A stretch of 64,000 bases of DNA from Rhodocyclaceae bacterium (lineage in GTDB: Bacteria; Pseudomonadota; Gammaproteobacteria; Burkholderiales; Rhodocyclaceae): contig JADJEF010000020.1 in assembly GCA_016702335.1 (NCBI GenBank), positions 496,001 to 560,000 on the forward strand, given 5' to 3'. Positions 47,661 through 57,900 of this stretch are shown piece by piece. The notes below the pieces were generated by a model, which saw only the letters and a list, made by a program, of their open reading frames with translations, searched no databases and was not told the origin of the DNA. A program made the position numbers and the translations under genes. The first letter of the stretch is position 1; each line of letters begins with the position of its first letter.

Positions 47661-49253
47661 TCAATGACGGAAATGACGGAATCCGGTGACCACCATGGCG
47701 ATGTTTTGCTCGTCAGCCGCCGCAATCACCTCGGCGTCGCGCATCGAACCGCCCGGCTGAATCACGGCAGTAGCGCCGGCCTTGGCCAGCACATCGAGAC
47801 CATCGCGGAAGGGAAAGAAAGCATCGGACGCCACCACCGAGCCGACCACCGTAAGCCCGGCATTCTCGGCCTTGATCGCCGCGATACGTGCCGAGTCGAC
47901 GCGACTCATCTGGCCGGCACCGACCCCCATGGTCATGCCGTCCTTACAAAAAACAATGGCGTTCGATTTGACGTATTTGGCCACGCGCCACGAGAACAAC
48001 AGATCGCGCATTTCCTGCTCGGTCGGCACGCGCTTGGTCACCACCTTGATGTCAGCGGCTGACAGCCGCGCTTCGTCAGCACTCTGCACCAGCAGGCCAC
48101 CCGCCACGCGCTTGTAATCCATGGCACCGATGGCACGCGAGGCGCTCATCGGAACGACCAGAACACGCAGATTTTGCTTGGCCGCAAACACGGCTTTAGC
48201 CTCGTCAGTAATTTCGGGCGCAATGATGACTTCGGCAAACTGGCCGGCGATAGCTTCGGCCGCCGCTTTGTCGATCGGGCAGTTGAAGGCAATGATGCCG
48301 CCAAAGGCCGAGGTCGGGTCGGTACTGAAGGCGCGCCGATACGCGGCCTCGGCACTTGTGCCCAGCGCCACACCGCAGGGATTGGCGTGCTTGACGATCA
48401 CGCAAGCGACTTCGCTGGCACTGGCATCAAAGGCCTTGACGCATTCCCACGCCGCGTCGGCATCGGCGATGTTGTTGTACGAGAGTTCCTTTCCCTGCAA
48501 TTGCTTGTAGCTGGCAATGGAACCGGGCACCACCGAGGTCTCGCGATAGAACGCCGCCTGCTGATGCGGGTTCTCGCCGTAACGCATGGTGTCGACCTTG
48601 TCGAAAGCCAGTTGCAGACGATCGGGGAAGGTGCCTGGCTTGTTGTCGGCATCGAGCGAGGTCAGCCAGTTGGCAATCGCCGAGTCGTAACGGGCGGTAT
48701 GCGTAAAGGCTTTCTTGGCCAGCGTGAAGCGGGTCTTGTACGACAACGTCTTGTGCTGCCGGAGTTCGTCCAGCACACAGGCGTAATCGCTCGGGTCGGT
48801 CACAATGCCTACACCGCCTTCGTCGTTGCCATGATTCTTGGCTGCCGCACGCACCATGGCCGGGCCGCCGATGTCAATGTTTTCGATGGCGTCGTCAAGC
48901 GTACAGCCGGGCTTGGCGACGGTCTCGCGGAACGGATAGAGATTGACCACCACCAGATCAATGCGGGCAATACCGTGCTCTTTCATGGTGGCCAGGTGCT
49001 CGGGCAGATCACGCCGGCCGAGAATGCCGCCATGCACTTTGGGATGCAGCGTCTTGACGCGGCCATCGAGTATTTCGGGAAAGCCGGTATGCTCGGAAAC
49101 GTCCGTGACCGGCAGTCCGGCATCTCGCAGCATCTTCGCGGTGCCGCCGGTAGACAACAACTTGATGCCCAGCGCATCGAGGCCCTTGGCAAAGTCCAAA
49201 ACGCCATGCTTGTCGGAAACGCTGATCAGCGCCCGCTCAAAAGGTACAGCCAT
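47661..49253 (-). CDS. purH: Bifunctional AICAR formyltransferase/IMP cyclohydrolase
   Basis: 530 residues, the normal length, catalysing the last two steps to IMP. The N-terminal IMP cyclohydrolase domain has ALISVSDKHGVLDFAKGL and GRVKTLHPKVHGGILGRRD (TLHPKVHGG). The C-terminal formyltransferase domain has VIVKHANPCGVALG, AFGGIIAFN and SDAFFPFRDG. It is 45 bp after fis and 1 bp before purD. Confidence 0.97.
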   Translation of the reverse strand: MAVPFERALISVSDKHGVLDFAKGLDALGIKLLSTGGTAKMLRDAGLPVTDVSEHTGFPEILDGRVKTLHPKVHGGILGRRDLPEHLATMKEHGIARIDLVVVNLYPFRETVAKPGCTLDDAIENIDIGGPAMVRAAAKNHGNDEGGVGIVTDPSDYACVLDELRQHKTLSYKTRFTLAKKAFTHTARYDSAIANWLTSLDADNKPGTFPDRLQLAFDKVDTMRYGENPHQQAAFYRETSVVPGSIASYKQLQGKELSYNNIADADAAWECVKAFDASASEVACVIVKHANPCGVALGTSAEAAYRRAFSTDPTSAFGGIIAFNCPIDKAAAEAIAGQFAEVIIAPEITDEAKAVFAAKQNLRVLVVPMSASRAIGAMDYKRVAGGLLVQSADEARLSAADIKVVTKRVPTEQEMRDLLFSWRVAKYVKSNAIVFCKDGMTMGVGAGQMSRVDSARIAAIKAENAGLTVVGSVVASDAFFPFRDGLDVLAKAGATAVIQPGGSMRDAEVIAAADEQNIAMVVTGFRHFRH

Positions 49254-49298
49254 GTTTCAACCTCAGAAAGATTACAGGGAATGTTTACCGCGGGCCGG

Positions 49299-49529
49299 TC
49301 ACAGCAGATCGTGATCGGCCAGCTTGCGGCGCAAGGTGCCGCGACTGATGCCCAGGATTTCGGCAGCCACTGACTGGTTGCCCTCGGCCTGCTTCATGAC
49401 CACTTCAAGCATGGGGCGCTCGACCATGCGCAGCACCATGTCATACACCGCGTGCGGCGCCTGACCGTCGAGGTCCCGGAAGTAGCGGTTCAACGAACGA
49501 CGAACGCAATCATGCAGTTCAGAGCTCAT
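49299..49529 (-). CDS. fis: Nucleoid protein Fis
   Basis: 76 residues, of the short betaproteobacterial type (E. coli Fis has 98, with a longer N-terminal arm). The C-terminal HTH is clear: GNQSVAAEILGISRGTLRRKL. The middle MVERPMLEVVMKQAEGN matches the dimer helices. Fis bends DNA and activates rRNA promoters in E. coli. The 4-bp overlap with dusB is the same operon order as in E. coli. Confidence 0.96.
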   Translation of the reverse strand: MSSELHDCVRRSLNRYFRDLDGQAPHAVYDMVLRMVERPMLEVVMKQAEGNQSVAAEILGISRGTLRRKLADHDLL

Positions 49530-50545
49530 GCGGCCTCCGCGTGGTCAATGACGACACGGTCATTGGCCGCATGGTCAACGAGCGTGTCGAGAAAAAATTC
49601 GTCGATGGCACGCAGTTGATCCTGCGTGGTCGGCAGCTGATTCATGGCATGGCGAAAACTTGCCGCACCGACAATACCCTTGGTGTACCAACTGATGTGC
49701 TTGCGCGCGATCTTGACGCCGGTGTCTTCGCCGTAGAACGCGTAGAGCTCCAGAAGGTGTCCGCGCAGAATGTGGTGAATCTCGGCACGAGTGGGTGCCG
49801 GCAAATGCATGCCGGTCTTGAGAAAATATTCGATCTCGCGAAACAACCAGGGCTTACCCTGGGCCGCACGGCCAATCATGACGCCATCGGCCTTGGTGTA
49901 GTCGAGCACGAACTTCGCCTTTTCAGGCGTGGTGATGTCGCCATTGGCGATCAGCGGAATGTGAATCTGCGACTTGACCAGCGCGATGGTGTCATATTCG
50001 GCATCACCCATATATTGGTCAGCGCGCGTACGACCATGAATGGCCACGGCGCGAATGCCGCTTTCCTGCGCGATACGCGCGATGGTCGGCGCGTTTTTGT
50101 TCTCGCGATTCCAACCGGTACGGAACTTCAGGGTCACGGGGGTGTTGGGCACGGCATTGACCACCGCTTCGAGAATCTTGGCCACCAGCGTTTCGTGCTG
50201 CATTAGCGCCGAACCGGCCATGACATTGCAGACCTTTTTTGCCGGACAGCCCATATTGATGTCCACAATCTGGGCACCGTGATCGACGTTGTACTTTGCC
50301 GCCTCGCCCATCATGACCGGGTCGGCGCCCGCAATCTGTACCGAGATCGGATCAACCTCACCCTCGTGGTTGGCGCGGCGTAAGGTCTTGGCACTGCCAT
50401 AGAGCAGCGAATTAGATGTCACCATCTCCGAAACGGCCAAACCGGCTCCCAGCTGCTTGCACAACTGGCGAAACGGACGATCCGTAACCCCAGCCATGGG
50501 CGCGACGAAAAGATTGTTTCGCAGCGAAAAGCCAAGGAAGTCCAT
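49526..50545 (-). CDS. dusB: tRNA-dihydrouridine synthase B
   Basis: 339-residue FMN enzyme that reduces uridine 17 in tRNA. Motifs: NNLFVAPMAGVTDRPFRQLC, SEMVTSNSLLYG, DINMGCPAKKVCNVMAGSAL with the catalytic Cys in GCP, AIHGRTRADQY, and MIGRAAQGKPWLF. It leads the dusB-fis-purH-purD-purK run. No leader peptide or attenuator is obvious. Confidence 0.97.
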   Translation of the reverse strand: MDFLGFSLRNNLFVAPMAGVTDRPFRQLCKQLGAGLAVSEMVTSNSLLYGSAKTLRRANHEGEVDPISVQIAGADPVMMGEAAKYNVDHGAQIVDINMGCPAKKVCNVMAGSALMQHETLVAKILEAVVNAVPNTPVTLKFRTGWNRENKNAPTIARIAQESGIRAVAIHGRTRADQYMGDAEYDTIALVKSQIHIPLIANGDITTPEKAKFVLDYTKADGVMIGRAAQGKPWLFREIEYFLKTGMHLPAPTRAEIHHILRGHLLELYAFYGEDTGVKIARKHISWYTKGIVGAASFRHAMNQLPTTQDQLRAIDEFFLDTLVDHAANDRVVIDHAEAA

Positions 50546-50646
50546 AAAGAGCGGAAGGGGTGGGTAAAAGCGCGGGGAGTAGGGGACGAATTCTAGCGCA
50601 ATCCTTTAGACCGGATCAGGGCCAGAAAATACTTAGCTGCGCTAAC

Positions 50647-51771
50647 TCACCAGTTGCGCGCCCCAAACATCATGCGCCGGGCGACAAAGCGGCGCAGCCC
50701 GGGTACTACGTCCAGCGCCAGCAAACCCGCACCACGGGCGTGCTTGACCGGTGAGAAGCGAGTGCCAAAGGTGTCGATCAGCGTGTCGGTGAAGCCTATC
50801 ACCCCCCGACGATCCAGCTCGCGCTGGGTCGCATAGGTACGCAATACCTCAGGGGCGGCAAGGTCTTGCCCGGCCGCGACGCAACGCGCCGCACCTTCGG
50901 CGAACTGCCAGACATCACGCAAGGCGAGGTTGAAGCCCTGACCGGCGACCGGGTGCAGCGTCTGCGCCGCATTGCCCAGCCACACCTGACGCGGGGCCAC
51001 CGGTGACGCACGCCAGCGCAGGCCGAGAGGATAGCTGGCACGGGCGCTGACGCCGGTAAACCGTAGCCGGGTACCAAACCGGTTCTGCAGGCGCTCAAGA
51101 AAAGCCAGATCATCAAGCGCCATGCACTCTAGCAGCTCGTGGTTTGCGCAGGCCAGCACCACGGCGTATTCAGCCCCCAGCGGCAGCAGGGCAACCGGGC
51201 CCTCGTCGGTGAAGCGCTCCCAGGCCACATGGCCGTGGGCCTGTTCCACCTGCGCGGTACACAGCACCGCATGCTGGTCGTAATTGCGTTGCTGTGCGAG
51301 GCGCGGATCAACAGCCCCCTCGGCCCAGGCGATCAACGCATGGTCGCGCAGCAAATCCGCCGTCTCGCCAGCGCCGACTTGGACGCAATCCCGATAAATG
51401 ATGTCGGTGTCATCCACCAACTGATCCAGAACTGCAATCAGTGCCTGTGCCGGCACTACGTGGCCGAGCGCATCGACGCCCAGCTCGGCGGCCGTCATTT
51501 TCGTTCGACCCAGCCCACCGCGGTGCGAGACATGAATGGTTCTAATCGCCGTCGCTGCACGCTGCGCAAGCAGGGGCTGCCATGCCCCCAACCACTCGAG
51601 CATCTGCACTGATCCGTGCGACAGCGCCAGAACACGCGCATCACGCTGTACGGCGGGACGATTGCGTGCCTCAAACACCGTGCCCGCGATGCCGCGCCGA
51701 TGCAGTGCCAGGGCCAGCGCTAACCCGGCCGGACCACCACCAACAATGGCAATGCGCTGGGGCACGGTCAT
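50647..51771 (-). CDS. UbiH/UbiF-family FAD monooxygenase
   Basis: 374 residues. Dinucleotide motif RIAIVGGGPAGLALALALHRRG at the N-terminus (GGGPAG), DARVLALSHGS, and the FAD-ribityl motif GNAAQTLHPVAGQGFNLALRDV (HPVAGQG). The family hydroxylates the ubiquinone precursor ring; which position is not clear, though a UbiH-type assignment is likely from the gene order pepP-ubiH common in proteobacteria. Residues 131-139 (QVGAGETAD) come from a dispersed element in a segment where homologues vary, and the protein is slightly short. It overlaps pepP by 4 bp. Confidence 0.88.
   Translation of the reverse strand: MTVPQRIAIVGGGPAGLALALALHRRGIAGTVFEARNRPAVQRDARVLALSHGSVQMLEWLGAWQPLLAQRAATAIRTIHVSHRGGLGRTKMTAAELGVDALGHVVPAQALIAVLDQLVDDTDIIYRDCVQVGAGETADLLRDHALIAWAEGAVDPRLAQQRNYDQHAVLCTAQVEQAHGHVAWERFTDEGPVALLPLGAEYAVVLACANHELLECMALDDLAFLERLQNRFGTRLRFTGVSARASYPLGLRWRASPVAPRQVWLGNAAQTLHPVAGQGFNLALRDVWQFAEGAARCVAAGQDLAAPEVLRTYATQRELDRRGVIGFTDTLIDTFGTRFSPVKHARGAGLLALDVVPGLRRFVARRMMFGARNW
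51355..51381 (-). repeat. 27-bp dispersed element inside the ubiH-like gene
   Basis: Left arm perfect, core CGAG, right arm ends GCGGAT instead of GCGATT. Read as QVGAGETAD at residues 131-139. Confidence 0.8.
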
Positions 51772-53075
51772 GCGCGGTTCTCCATCAGTGCTTCGATCCC
51801 GGCCACCGTTTTGGGTACTCCGGCCGTCAGATTCTCGCTGCCACCCTCGGTGATCACCAGATCATCCTCGATACGGATGCCGATATTCCAGAAGGCTTCG
51901 GGCACATCATCGGCCGGACGAATGTAGCAACCGGGTTCGACCGTGACTACCATCCCGGGTTTGAGCGGCCGCCAGGCATCGCTGATCTTGTACTCACCGC
52001 AGTCATGCACATCGCGTCCCAGCCAGTGCCCTGCCCGGTGCATGTAGAAACGCTTGAAGCTGCCGCTCTCGATAGCCCCATCCACGGTGCCGCTGAGCAG
52101 TTGCAGATCGAGCATGCCCTGAACCAGAAGGCGAGTAGCCACGTCGTGGTAATCGTTGAAACTGGCACCGGGTTGAAGTGCCGCAATAGCACCTTCCTGC
52201 GCGGCCAGAACCACCTGATACACGTCGCGCTGCGCCGACGAAAAGCGGCCATTGACCGGGAAAGTGCGCGTGATATCGCTGGCATAGCCCTCGAACTCGC
52301 CGCCGGCATCGAGCAGCAGCAGGTCTCCGTCCCGGAGCATCTGATCATTGCTGATGTAGTGCAGTACACAAGCATTCCCCCCTCCTGCCACAATCGAGGT
52401 GTAGGCCGGGGCAGCGCAGCCGTGACGGCGAAATTCGTGCAGTAACTCGGCCTCGATTTCATACTCGAACTTCCCCGGCGCACAGGCACGCATCGCGCGC
52501 ACGTGCCCGGCCGCTGAAATCTCGCCGGCGCGGCGCATGAGCTTCAGCTCATCGGCATCCTTGATCAGGCGCATCTCGTCGATCGTGGCACGCACATCAC
52601 GCAAGACCCCCGGCGCGCGCTTGCCCGAACGCGAATTGGCGCGCACGGCATTCAGCGCTTTGGTGACGCGCGCGTCCCACTCCGAATCGTGGCCGACGGC
52701 CGTCCACAACGCCGGCTGATTGCCGAGCAACTCGACAAACTTGGTGTCGAACTCTGCAATTGGGTAGGCGGCATCCAAGGCAAACCGCTCGGCGGCAGCC
52801 TCGGGACCGAAGCGAAACCCATCCCAGATTTCGCGCTCGAGATTCTTCTCACGGCAAAACAGAATGGCTTGCGCGGGCTCCGTGCAGAGCAGCAGCACAG
52901 CCTCAGGCTCGGGGAATCCGGTCAGGTAATGAAAGCTGCTGTCAGGGCGGTACGGATAGTGGGCATCGTGATTGCGCACACGTTCGGGCGCTGTCGGGAT
53001 CAGCGCAATGCCCCCGCCTGCCGCGCGCAGATGTTCCATCAGGGCAGCGCGCCGGATGGCAAAGGCTGTAGTCAT
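51768..53075 (-). CDS. pepP: Xaa-Pro aminopeptidase
   Basis: 435-residue M24B metallopeptidase that removes the N-terminal residue before proline. The N-terminal domain has YPYRPDSSFHYLTGFPEP. The metal ligands of the pita-bread fold are visible: Asp in LLDAGGEFEGYASDITRTFP (two Asp), His in HRAGHWLGRDVHD, Glu in VTVEPGCYI and Glu in IGIRIEDDLVIT. Overlaps by 4 bp with murU and ubiH-like genes, forming one operon. Confidence 0.95.
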   Translation of the reverse strand: MTTAFAIRRAALMEHLRAAGGGIALIPTAPERVRNHDAHYPYRPDSSFHYLTGFPEPEAVLLLCTEPAQAILFCREKNLEREIWDGFRFGPEAAAERFALDAAYPIAEFDTKFVELLGNQPALWTAVGHDSEWDARVTKALNAVRANSRSGKRAPGVLRDVRATIDEMRLIKDADELKLMRRAGEISAAGHVRAMRACAPGKFEYEIEAELLHEFRRHGCAAPAYTSIVAGGGNACVLHYISNDQMLRDGDLLLLDAGGEFEGYASDITRTFPVNGRFSSAQRDVYQVVLAAQEGAIAALQPGASFNDYHDVATRLLVQGMLDLQLLSGTVDGAIESGSFKRFYMHRAGHWLGRDVHDCGEYKISDAWRPLKPGMVVTVEPGCYIRPADDVPEAFWNIGIRIEDDLVITEGGSENLTAGVPKTVAGIEALMENRA

Positions 53076-53758
53076 AGTGTCCTTTCAGAAACAAGCTGGG
53101 CATCCAGCTCCGTCAATCGCCGGGGTGTACCCACATCGACCCAGCGGCCATCGTAGCGCTCGCCGCTGACCTGCCCCCGAGCCATGGCTTGCCTAAGCAG
53201 TGGTGCCAGCTTGGCGGGCTGACCCGCGCTGAGACCGGCGAACAGCTCCGGGTGATAAATGCCGATGCCCGCAAATGTCAGGCGCTCGCCGATCGCCGTG
53301 TTACCAGAGCCGACTTGCCGATCTTGCAAGGCAAAATCACCTTCCAGGTTGTGCAGCGGATTGGGGACAAGTACCAGATGTGCCTGTTTGCCCGCCTCCA
53401 GAGCAACACCGACGGGGCCCCAGTCGCAATAGATATCACCATTGACTACCAGAAACGGCTCGCAGCCAAGCATGGGCAAGGCCTGAACTATTCCTCCCGC
53501 AGTTTCCAGCGCACCCGGTGGTTCGGGTGAATAGGTGATACGTACGCCCCAGCGCTCGCCAGTGCCAAGTGCGGCTTCGAGCTGCTCTCCCAGATGAGCA
53601 TGGTTGATCACCAGCTGCGTAAAACCGGCCCCGGCCAGACGCTCGATGTGCCAGACAATCAACGGTTTCCCCCCGACCGCCAGCAAGGGCTTCGGGCAAT
53701 GATCGGTCAAAGGACGCATGCGCTCCCCACGCCCGGCCGCCAGAATCATTGCCCGCAT
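53072..53758 (-). CDS. murU: N-acetylmuramate-1-phosphate uridylyltransferase
   Basis: 228-residue nucleotidyltransferase that makes UDP-MurNAc in the peptidoglycan recycling route known from Pseudomonas. Motifs: AMILAAGRGERMRPLTDHCPKPLL (GxGxRxxPxTxxxPK), ALETAGGIVQALP, NGDIYCDW and GRWVDVGTPRRL. The ATG at 53758 (MRAMILAAG) is preferred to the GTG at 53767. Residues 148-156 (QVGSGNTAI) fall on a divergent dispersed element, in a surface segment that varies in the family. Sits next to amgK, its partner kinase. Confidence 0.92.
   Translation of the reverse strand: MRAMILAAGRGERMRPLTDHCPKPLLAVGGKPLIVWHIERLAGAGFTQLVINHAHLGEQLEAALGTGERWGVRITYSPEPPGALETAGGIVQALPMLGCEPFLVVNGDIYCDWGPVGVALEAGKQAHLVLVPNPLHNLEGDFALQDRQVGSGNTAIGERLTFAGIGIYHPELFAGLSAGQPAKLAPLLRQAMARGQVSGERYDGRWVDVGTPRRLTELDAQLVSERTL
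53291..53317 (-). repeat. 27-bp dispersed element inside murU
   Basis: Left arm with one change (GGCTCTGG), core TAAC, last base of the right arm changed. Read as QVGSGNTAI at residues 148-156. The most divergent coding copy. Confidence 0.65.
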
Positions 53759-53770
53759 CGTGATCACCGG

Positions 53771-54778
53771 TCAGAACGTGTAGCCGGCTTGCGCCTGACG
53801 ATTTTCCAGGCGATCGAGCAGGCGCACAATGAACTTGAGTTCGTCATAGCGATCGCAGGCTTTGCGCAGATAGGCTGCGACCTGCGGCATATCCTGCAGG
53901 TAACCGTCCTTGCCATCACGGTGATACAGGCGGGCAAAAATGCCCAGTACCTTGAGATGGCGCTGCACCCCCATCCATTCGTAATCACGGTGAAAGTCGG
54001 CGAAATCGGCGCGTACCGGCAGACCGGCCTTGCGCGCCCCCTCCCAATAGCGAACCAGCCAGTCAAGAACGATTTCTTCCTCCCAGGTCACATAGGCATC
54101 CTTGAACAGCGACACCAGGTCATAGCTGATCGGCCCGTACACCGCATCCTGAAAATCAATGACGCCGGGGTTACGCCGTGTCTCGTCGGCAATGACCATC
54201 AGGTTGCGCGCGTGGTAGTCGCGGTGCACATACACCCGTGGCTCAGCCAGATTCACCGCCAGAATGCGCTCAAAGACTTTCTGCAGCGTGGCCCGATCGG
54301 CATCCGGCAAGGGGCTGCCGTGGTGACGGGCCACGAACCAGTCGGGGAACAAATCCAGCTCACGCTGCAACAATGCAACGTCGTACTCCGGCAGCACGCC
54401 CGGCTTGCTGGCCTTCTGTATATCAATCAGCGTCGCCGTTGCATCGCTGTAGAGGAAGGAGGCATTGTCGGCATCGAGAATGGAAAGATACGTCGCGTTG
54501 CCCAGGTCGGAGATGACCAGAAAGCCCTGATCCAGGTCCTGGGCAATCACCTCGGGAACATGGGCACCCGCCTCGTGCAGAACGCGCTGAATCTTTAGCC
54601 AGGGGCGGCAGTCTTCATGGCTGGGCGGGGCATCCATGACAATCAATGTCGGTGCCGCACCCCGACTTACGCGGAAGTATCGGCGGAAGCTGGCATCGGC
54701 CGATGCCGGGGCGAGTTGAAAGGATTCTCCCGGCCACAGACCAGACAACCAGGTTTCGATTTGATTTCGCCGTTGCAT
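53771..54778 (-). CDS. amgK: N-acetylmuramate/N-acetylglucosamine kinase AmgK
   Basis: 335 residues of the aminoglycoside-phosphotransferase fold. Kinase motifs: the catalytic loop VHRDYHARNLMV (HxDxxxxN) and the metal-binding VIDFQDAVYGP. AmgK phosphorylates the anomeric position of MurNAc, and MurU then adds UMP, bypassing de novo UDP-MurNAc synthesis. It lies directly upstream of murU and divergent from lptD, the same neighbourhood as in Pseudomonas. Confidence 0.93.
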   Translation of the reverse strand: MQRRNQIETWLSGLWPGESFQLAPASADASFRRYFRVSRGAAPTLIVMDAPPSHEDCRPWLKIQRVLHEAGAHVPEVIAQDLDQGFLVISDLGNATYLSILDADNASFLYSDATATLIDIQKASKPGVLPEYDVALLQRELDLFPDWFVARHHGSPLPDADRATLQKVFERILAVNLAEPRVYVHRDYHARNLMVIADETRRNPGVIDFQDAVYGPISYDLVSLFKDAYVTWEEEIVLDWLVRYWEGARKAGLPVRADFADFHRDYEWMGVQRHLKVLGIFARLYHRDGKDGYLQDMPQVAAYLRKACDRYDELKFIVRLLDRLENRQAQAGYTF

Positions 54779-54918
54779 GTGCGTTCTTTGGGCAATTAAA
54801 AGCCGCTAGAAAGCTTCCGGAAGCCCGTGAGTGAGGGTGATAGAATCCACCGATTCTAGCAGTGGCCTGCTGCCATCGATCTCCCGGCAGCGGCCCTAAA
54901 ACCTACCCAGCACTGGTA

Positions 54919-57900
54919 ATGCCGCCTACCCGCTACCGAAAACTCGGCGTCCTGGCCATTCTCTCGCTCTTCGGTGGCGAGGCGTTGGCACAGGCCGTGC
55001 CTGCCTTGCGTGTCGACCCGGCGCTGCTCGGACTGCCCCCGTTGCCCCCCAAGGAAGCGGCCGCTCCGGCCCCGCCCTCATCACCATCCACGTCGGAATC
55101 CGGTGCAGCCGTCGTAACTCCCGTGGTAAAAGACACGGCAAGCCCGGTATCAACTGACGCAGCGCCGTCGCCATCGGCGACAGCTTCCAAAAAGACTGAC
55201 CCGGTGCACGTACCCGAACAAGGGTCGCCCCCTGCAGGCATGGCCGGCGCACCCCTGGCCGAGAAAAAACCTGCGGCCACAGCCACAGCGGCGGCCACGC
55301 CCGCGACCCCCGCCAAACCCATGGCCCGAACATCTTTGCCGCCCCTGCCGCCGCGCCCACGCCCGCGCGGCACAGGTGGTTCTGGGCAGGCCACAGTGGC
55401 GACAGGTACTCAAATTCGCCTTGCAGAATCGGCCGAAGACCGCCCAACGAGCAAATTGCCACCCCTGCGGGTCGACCCCGCCTTGCTCGGCCGGGACTAC
55501 GTCGCCCAACAGCCCGTCCCCCAACGTAGTCCGACAGTAACCCCACCCGTCACGGTGGCCGCGGCCGCGACGCGGCGCTGCTACCCGGTACCGGTCGCCG
55601 CGACAGTGCCGACCGAGCACGGTAAAGAGGGCTCAGGCGGCAAACTGCCGCCGCTGCGCGTTGACCCGGCCCTCCTCGGTGGCACCTCCGTGCCCGCGTC
55701 GCGCAGCGCGCCTGAGACCGTGATGTACTGCGAAGATGATCCGACGCAACTCGTCGCTAGCCAAGCGCCGCGCCGCGCGGTGGGCGTACCGCTCTCGAAG
55801 CTACCCAAAAACCTGCCCCGTATTCCGCTCGGCAACCCCGACGAGACCTCGATTCTTGCCGACAGTATTCGCGGCAGTAACGACACCGAGGTGATTGCCC
55901 AAGGCAATGTCGAACTGACCAAAAACGACGCTCTGCTCGAAACCGATTACCTTGTTTTCCGTCAGGCTCAGGACGAAGTGGAAGCGGTCGGCAATGTCCG
56001 CCTCTCGCGCGATACGGAAGAGATGGTCGGCTCCTATATGAAGCTGCAAGTCAAGGATCGCGTCGGTTTCTTCGATCAGCCACAGTACGTCATCCAACGC
56101 AGTGTGATCGGCGGCACGAAAAAAACCAAAGCGCCATTGCCACTCTCCGCCTTTGACCTGCCCGAGCCAAAACCCAGAGCTCCGGCCGCAGGCCGTGGTG
56201 AAGCCGCGCGTCTGCACTTTGAAGGCGAGGGTAAATATCGTCTGGAAGACTCCACTTTCAGTACGTGTCAGCCGAACCCATCCGGCTCGCTTGACTGGTA
56301 CACGCAGGTGGCTGATCTCAAGCTCGACTACACCACAGGGCGCGGTACCGGCAAACACACCACCATCTTCTTCAAGGATGTGCCCATCCTTTACACGCCT
56401 TATCTGGACTTCGCGCTCGACAATGAGCGCAAGAGCGGTCTGCTGAGCCCAAGCATTGGTACCAGCACGAACAATGGCTTCGAGTACACCCAGCCAATTT
56501 ATTGGAATATCGCTCCGAACATGGACGCCACGTTTTCTCCTCGCCTGATGAGCAAGCGGGGCGTTCAGTTGCGCAACGAGTTCCGTTACCTGCAACCGAG
56601 CTATTCAGGGCAAGTACGCTTCGAGTATCTGGCGAAAGACAAGCTGAAGGAAGAGTCTCGTCACGCCTACAGCCTGACGCACCAGCAAATCATTGGCAGT
56701 GGCTTCAGCAGCAACTTGCAACTGAACGGCGTCTCGGACGACGATTACTTCAAGGACCTGGATAACAGCATTGCCGCCATTTCCAACAACCTGGTGTTGA
56801 GCCAGGGCACCCTGAACTACAGTGCCGGCTGGTGGTCGGCGGCGCTGACAGCGCAGGACTATCAGGTGCTGCAAGACGTCGAGAACCCGGTCAGTGCCCC
56901 CTACGCACGCATGCCGCAGCTCACGGTCAACGCTTTGAGAAGCGACCTGCCCCTGGGCCTGCAGTTCAACTTCGCTGGCGAGTACGTGCGTTTTTCCGGC
57001 GCGGCCGATCCGTACTTCGACGCCACCAGCCGTCTGCGCCTGGCGGAACGGCAGGAAGGCACGCGGCGTACCCTTTACCCGCAGCTTTCCCTGCCACTGC
57101 TGACCTCCTATTTTTATCTCACGCCCAAGATCGGCTACCACCTCACTGACTATTCGCTGGATACCTGGACCAATGAGCTGACGGGCGTCAAGACACGCGG
57201 TAGCAGTATCAAGCGCAGCGCACCCATATTCTCTGTCGATAGCGGGCTCACCTTTGAGCGTCCTTCCACGCTCGGCGGACAGGCTATTACGCAGACACTG
57301 GAACCCAGGCTCTACTATGTGCACATTCCCTACCGGGACCAGGACCAGCTACCCCTGTTCGATACCGGCCTGGCCGACTTCAATTTCGCCCAGATATTTA
57401 CCGAAAACCGGTTCTCGGGTGGCGATCGACTGGGCGATGCGAACCAGCTGACGGCGATGGCCACCTCGCGCTGGATCGAGCCAGAAACGGGCGCGGAGCG
57501 CATACGCGCTTCGGTGGGTCAGCGCTTCTACTTTGCCGATCAACGCGTAAATCTTCCGGCAGGAACCACCGACACGCAGCGTAAGAGTGATTTACTTGCG
57601 GCGCTCAGCGGCCAAGTGTTGCCCCGGCTGTTCGCCGACGGAGCGATTCAATACAGCCAGACCGAGGCAAAGACCCTGAGGTACAGTGCTGGGGTACGCT
57701 ATCAGCCCGAGATCGGGAAGATTCTCTCGGCCAGTTACCGCTTTGCTGACCGACGTTTTACCATCCCCAACCCAATCAGTCCCACCACCTCGACCGAAGG
57801 CCTGCGCCAAGTCGACTTCTCCGGTCAATGGCCGCTGGGCGGAGGCTGGTACGGTGTTGGTCGCTACAACTACTCGCTTCAGGAAAGTCGCCTGATCGAA

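Noticed and set aside
48174..49373. 399-codon plus-strand open frame across purH
   Set aside because: Antisense shadow of purH; no ribosome site and no recognisable protein motif.
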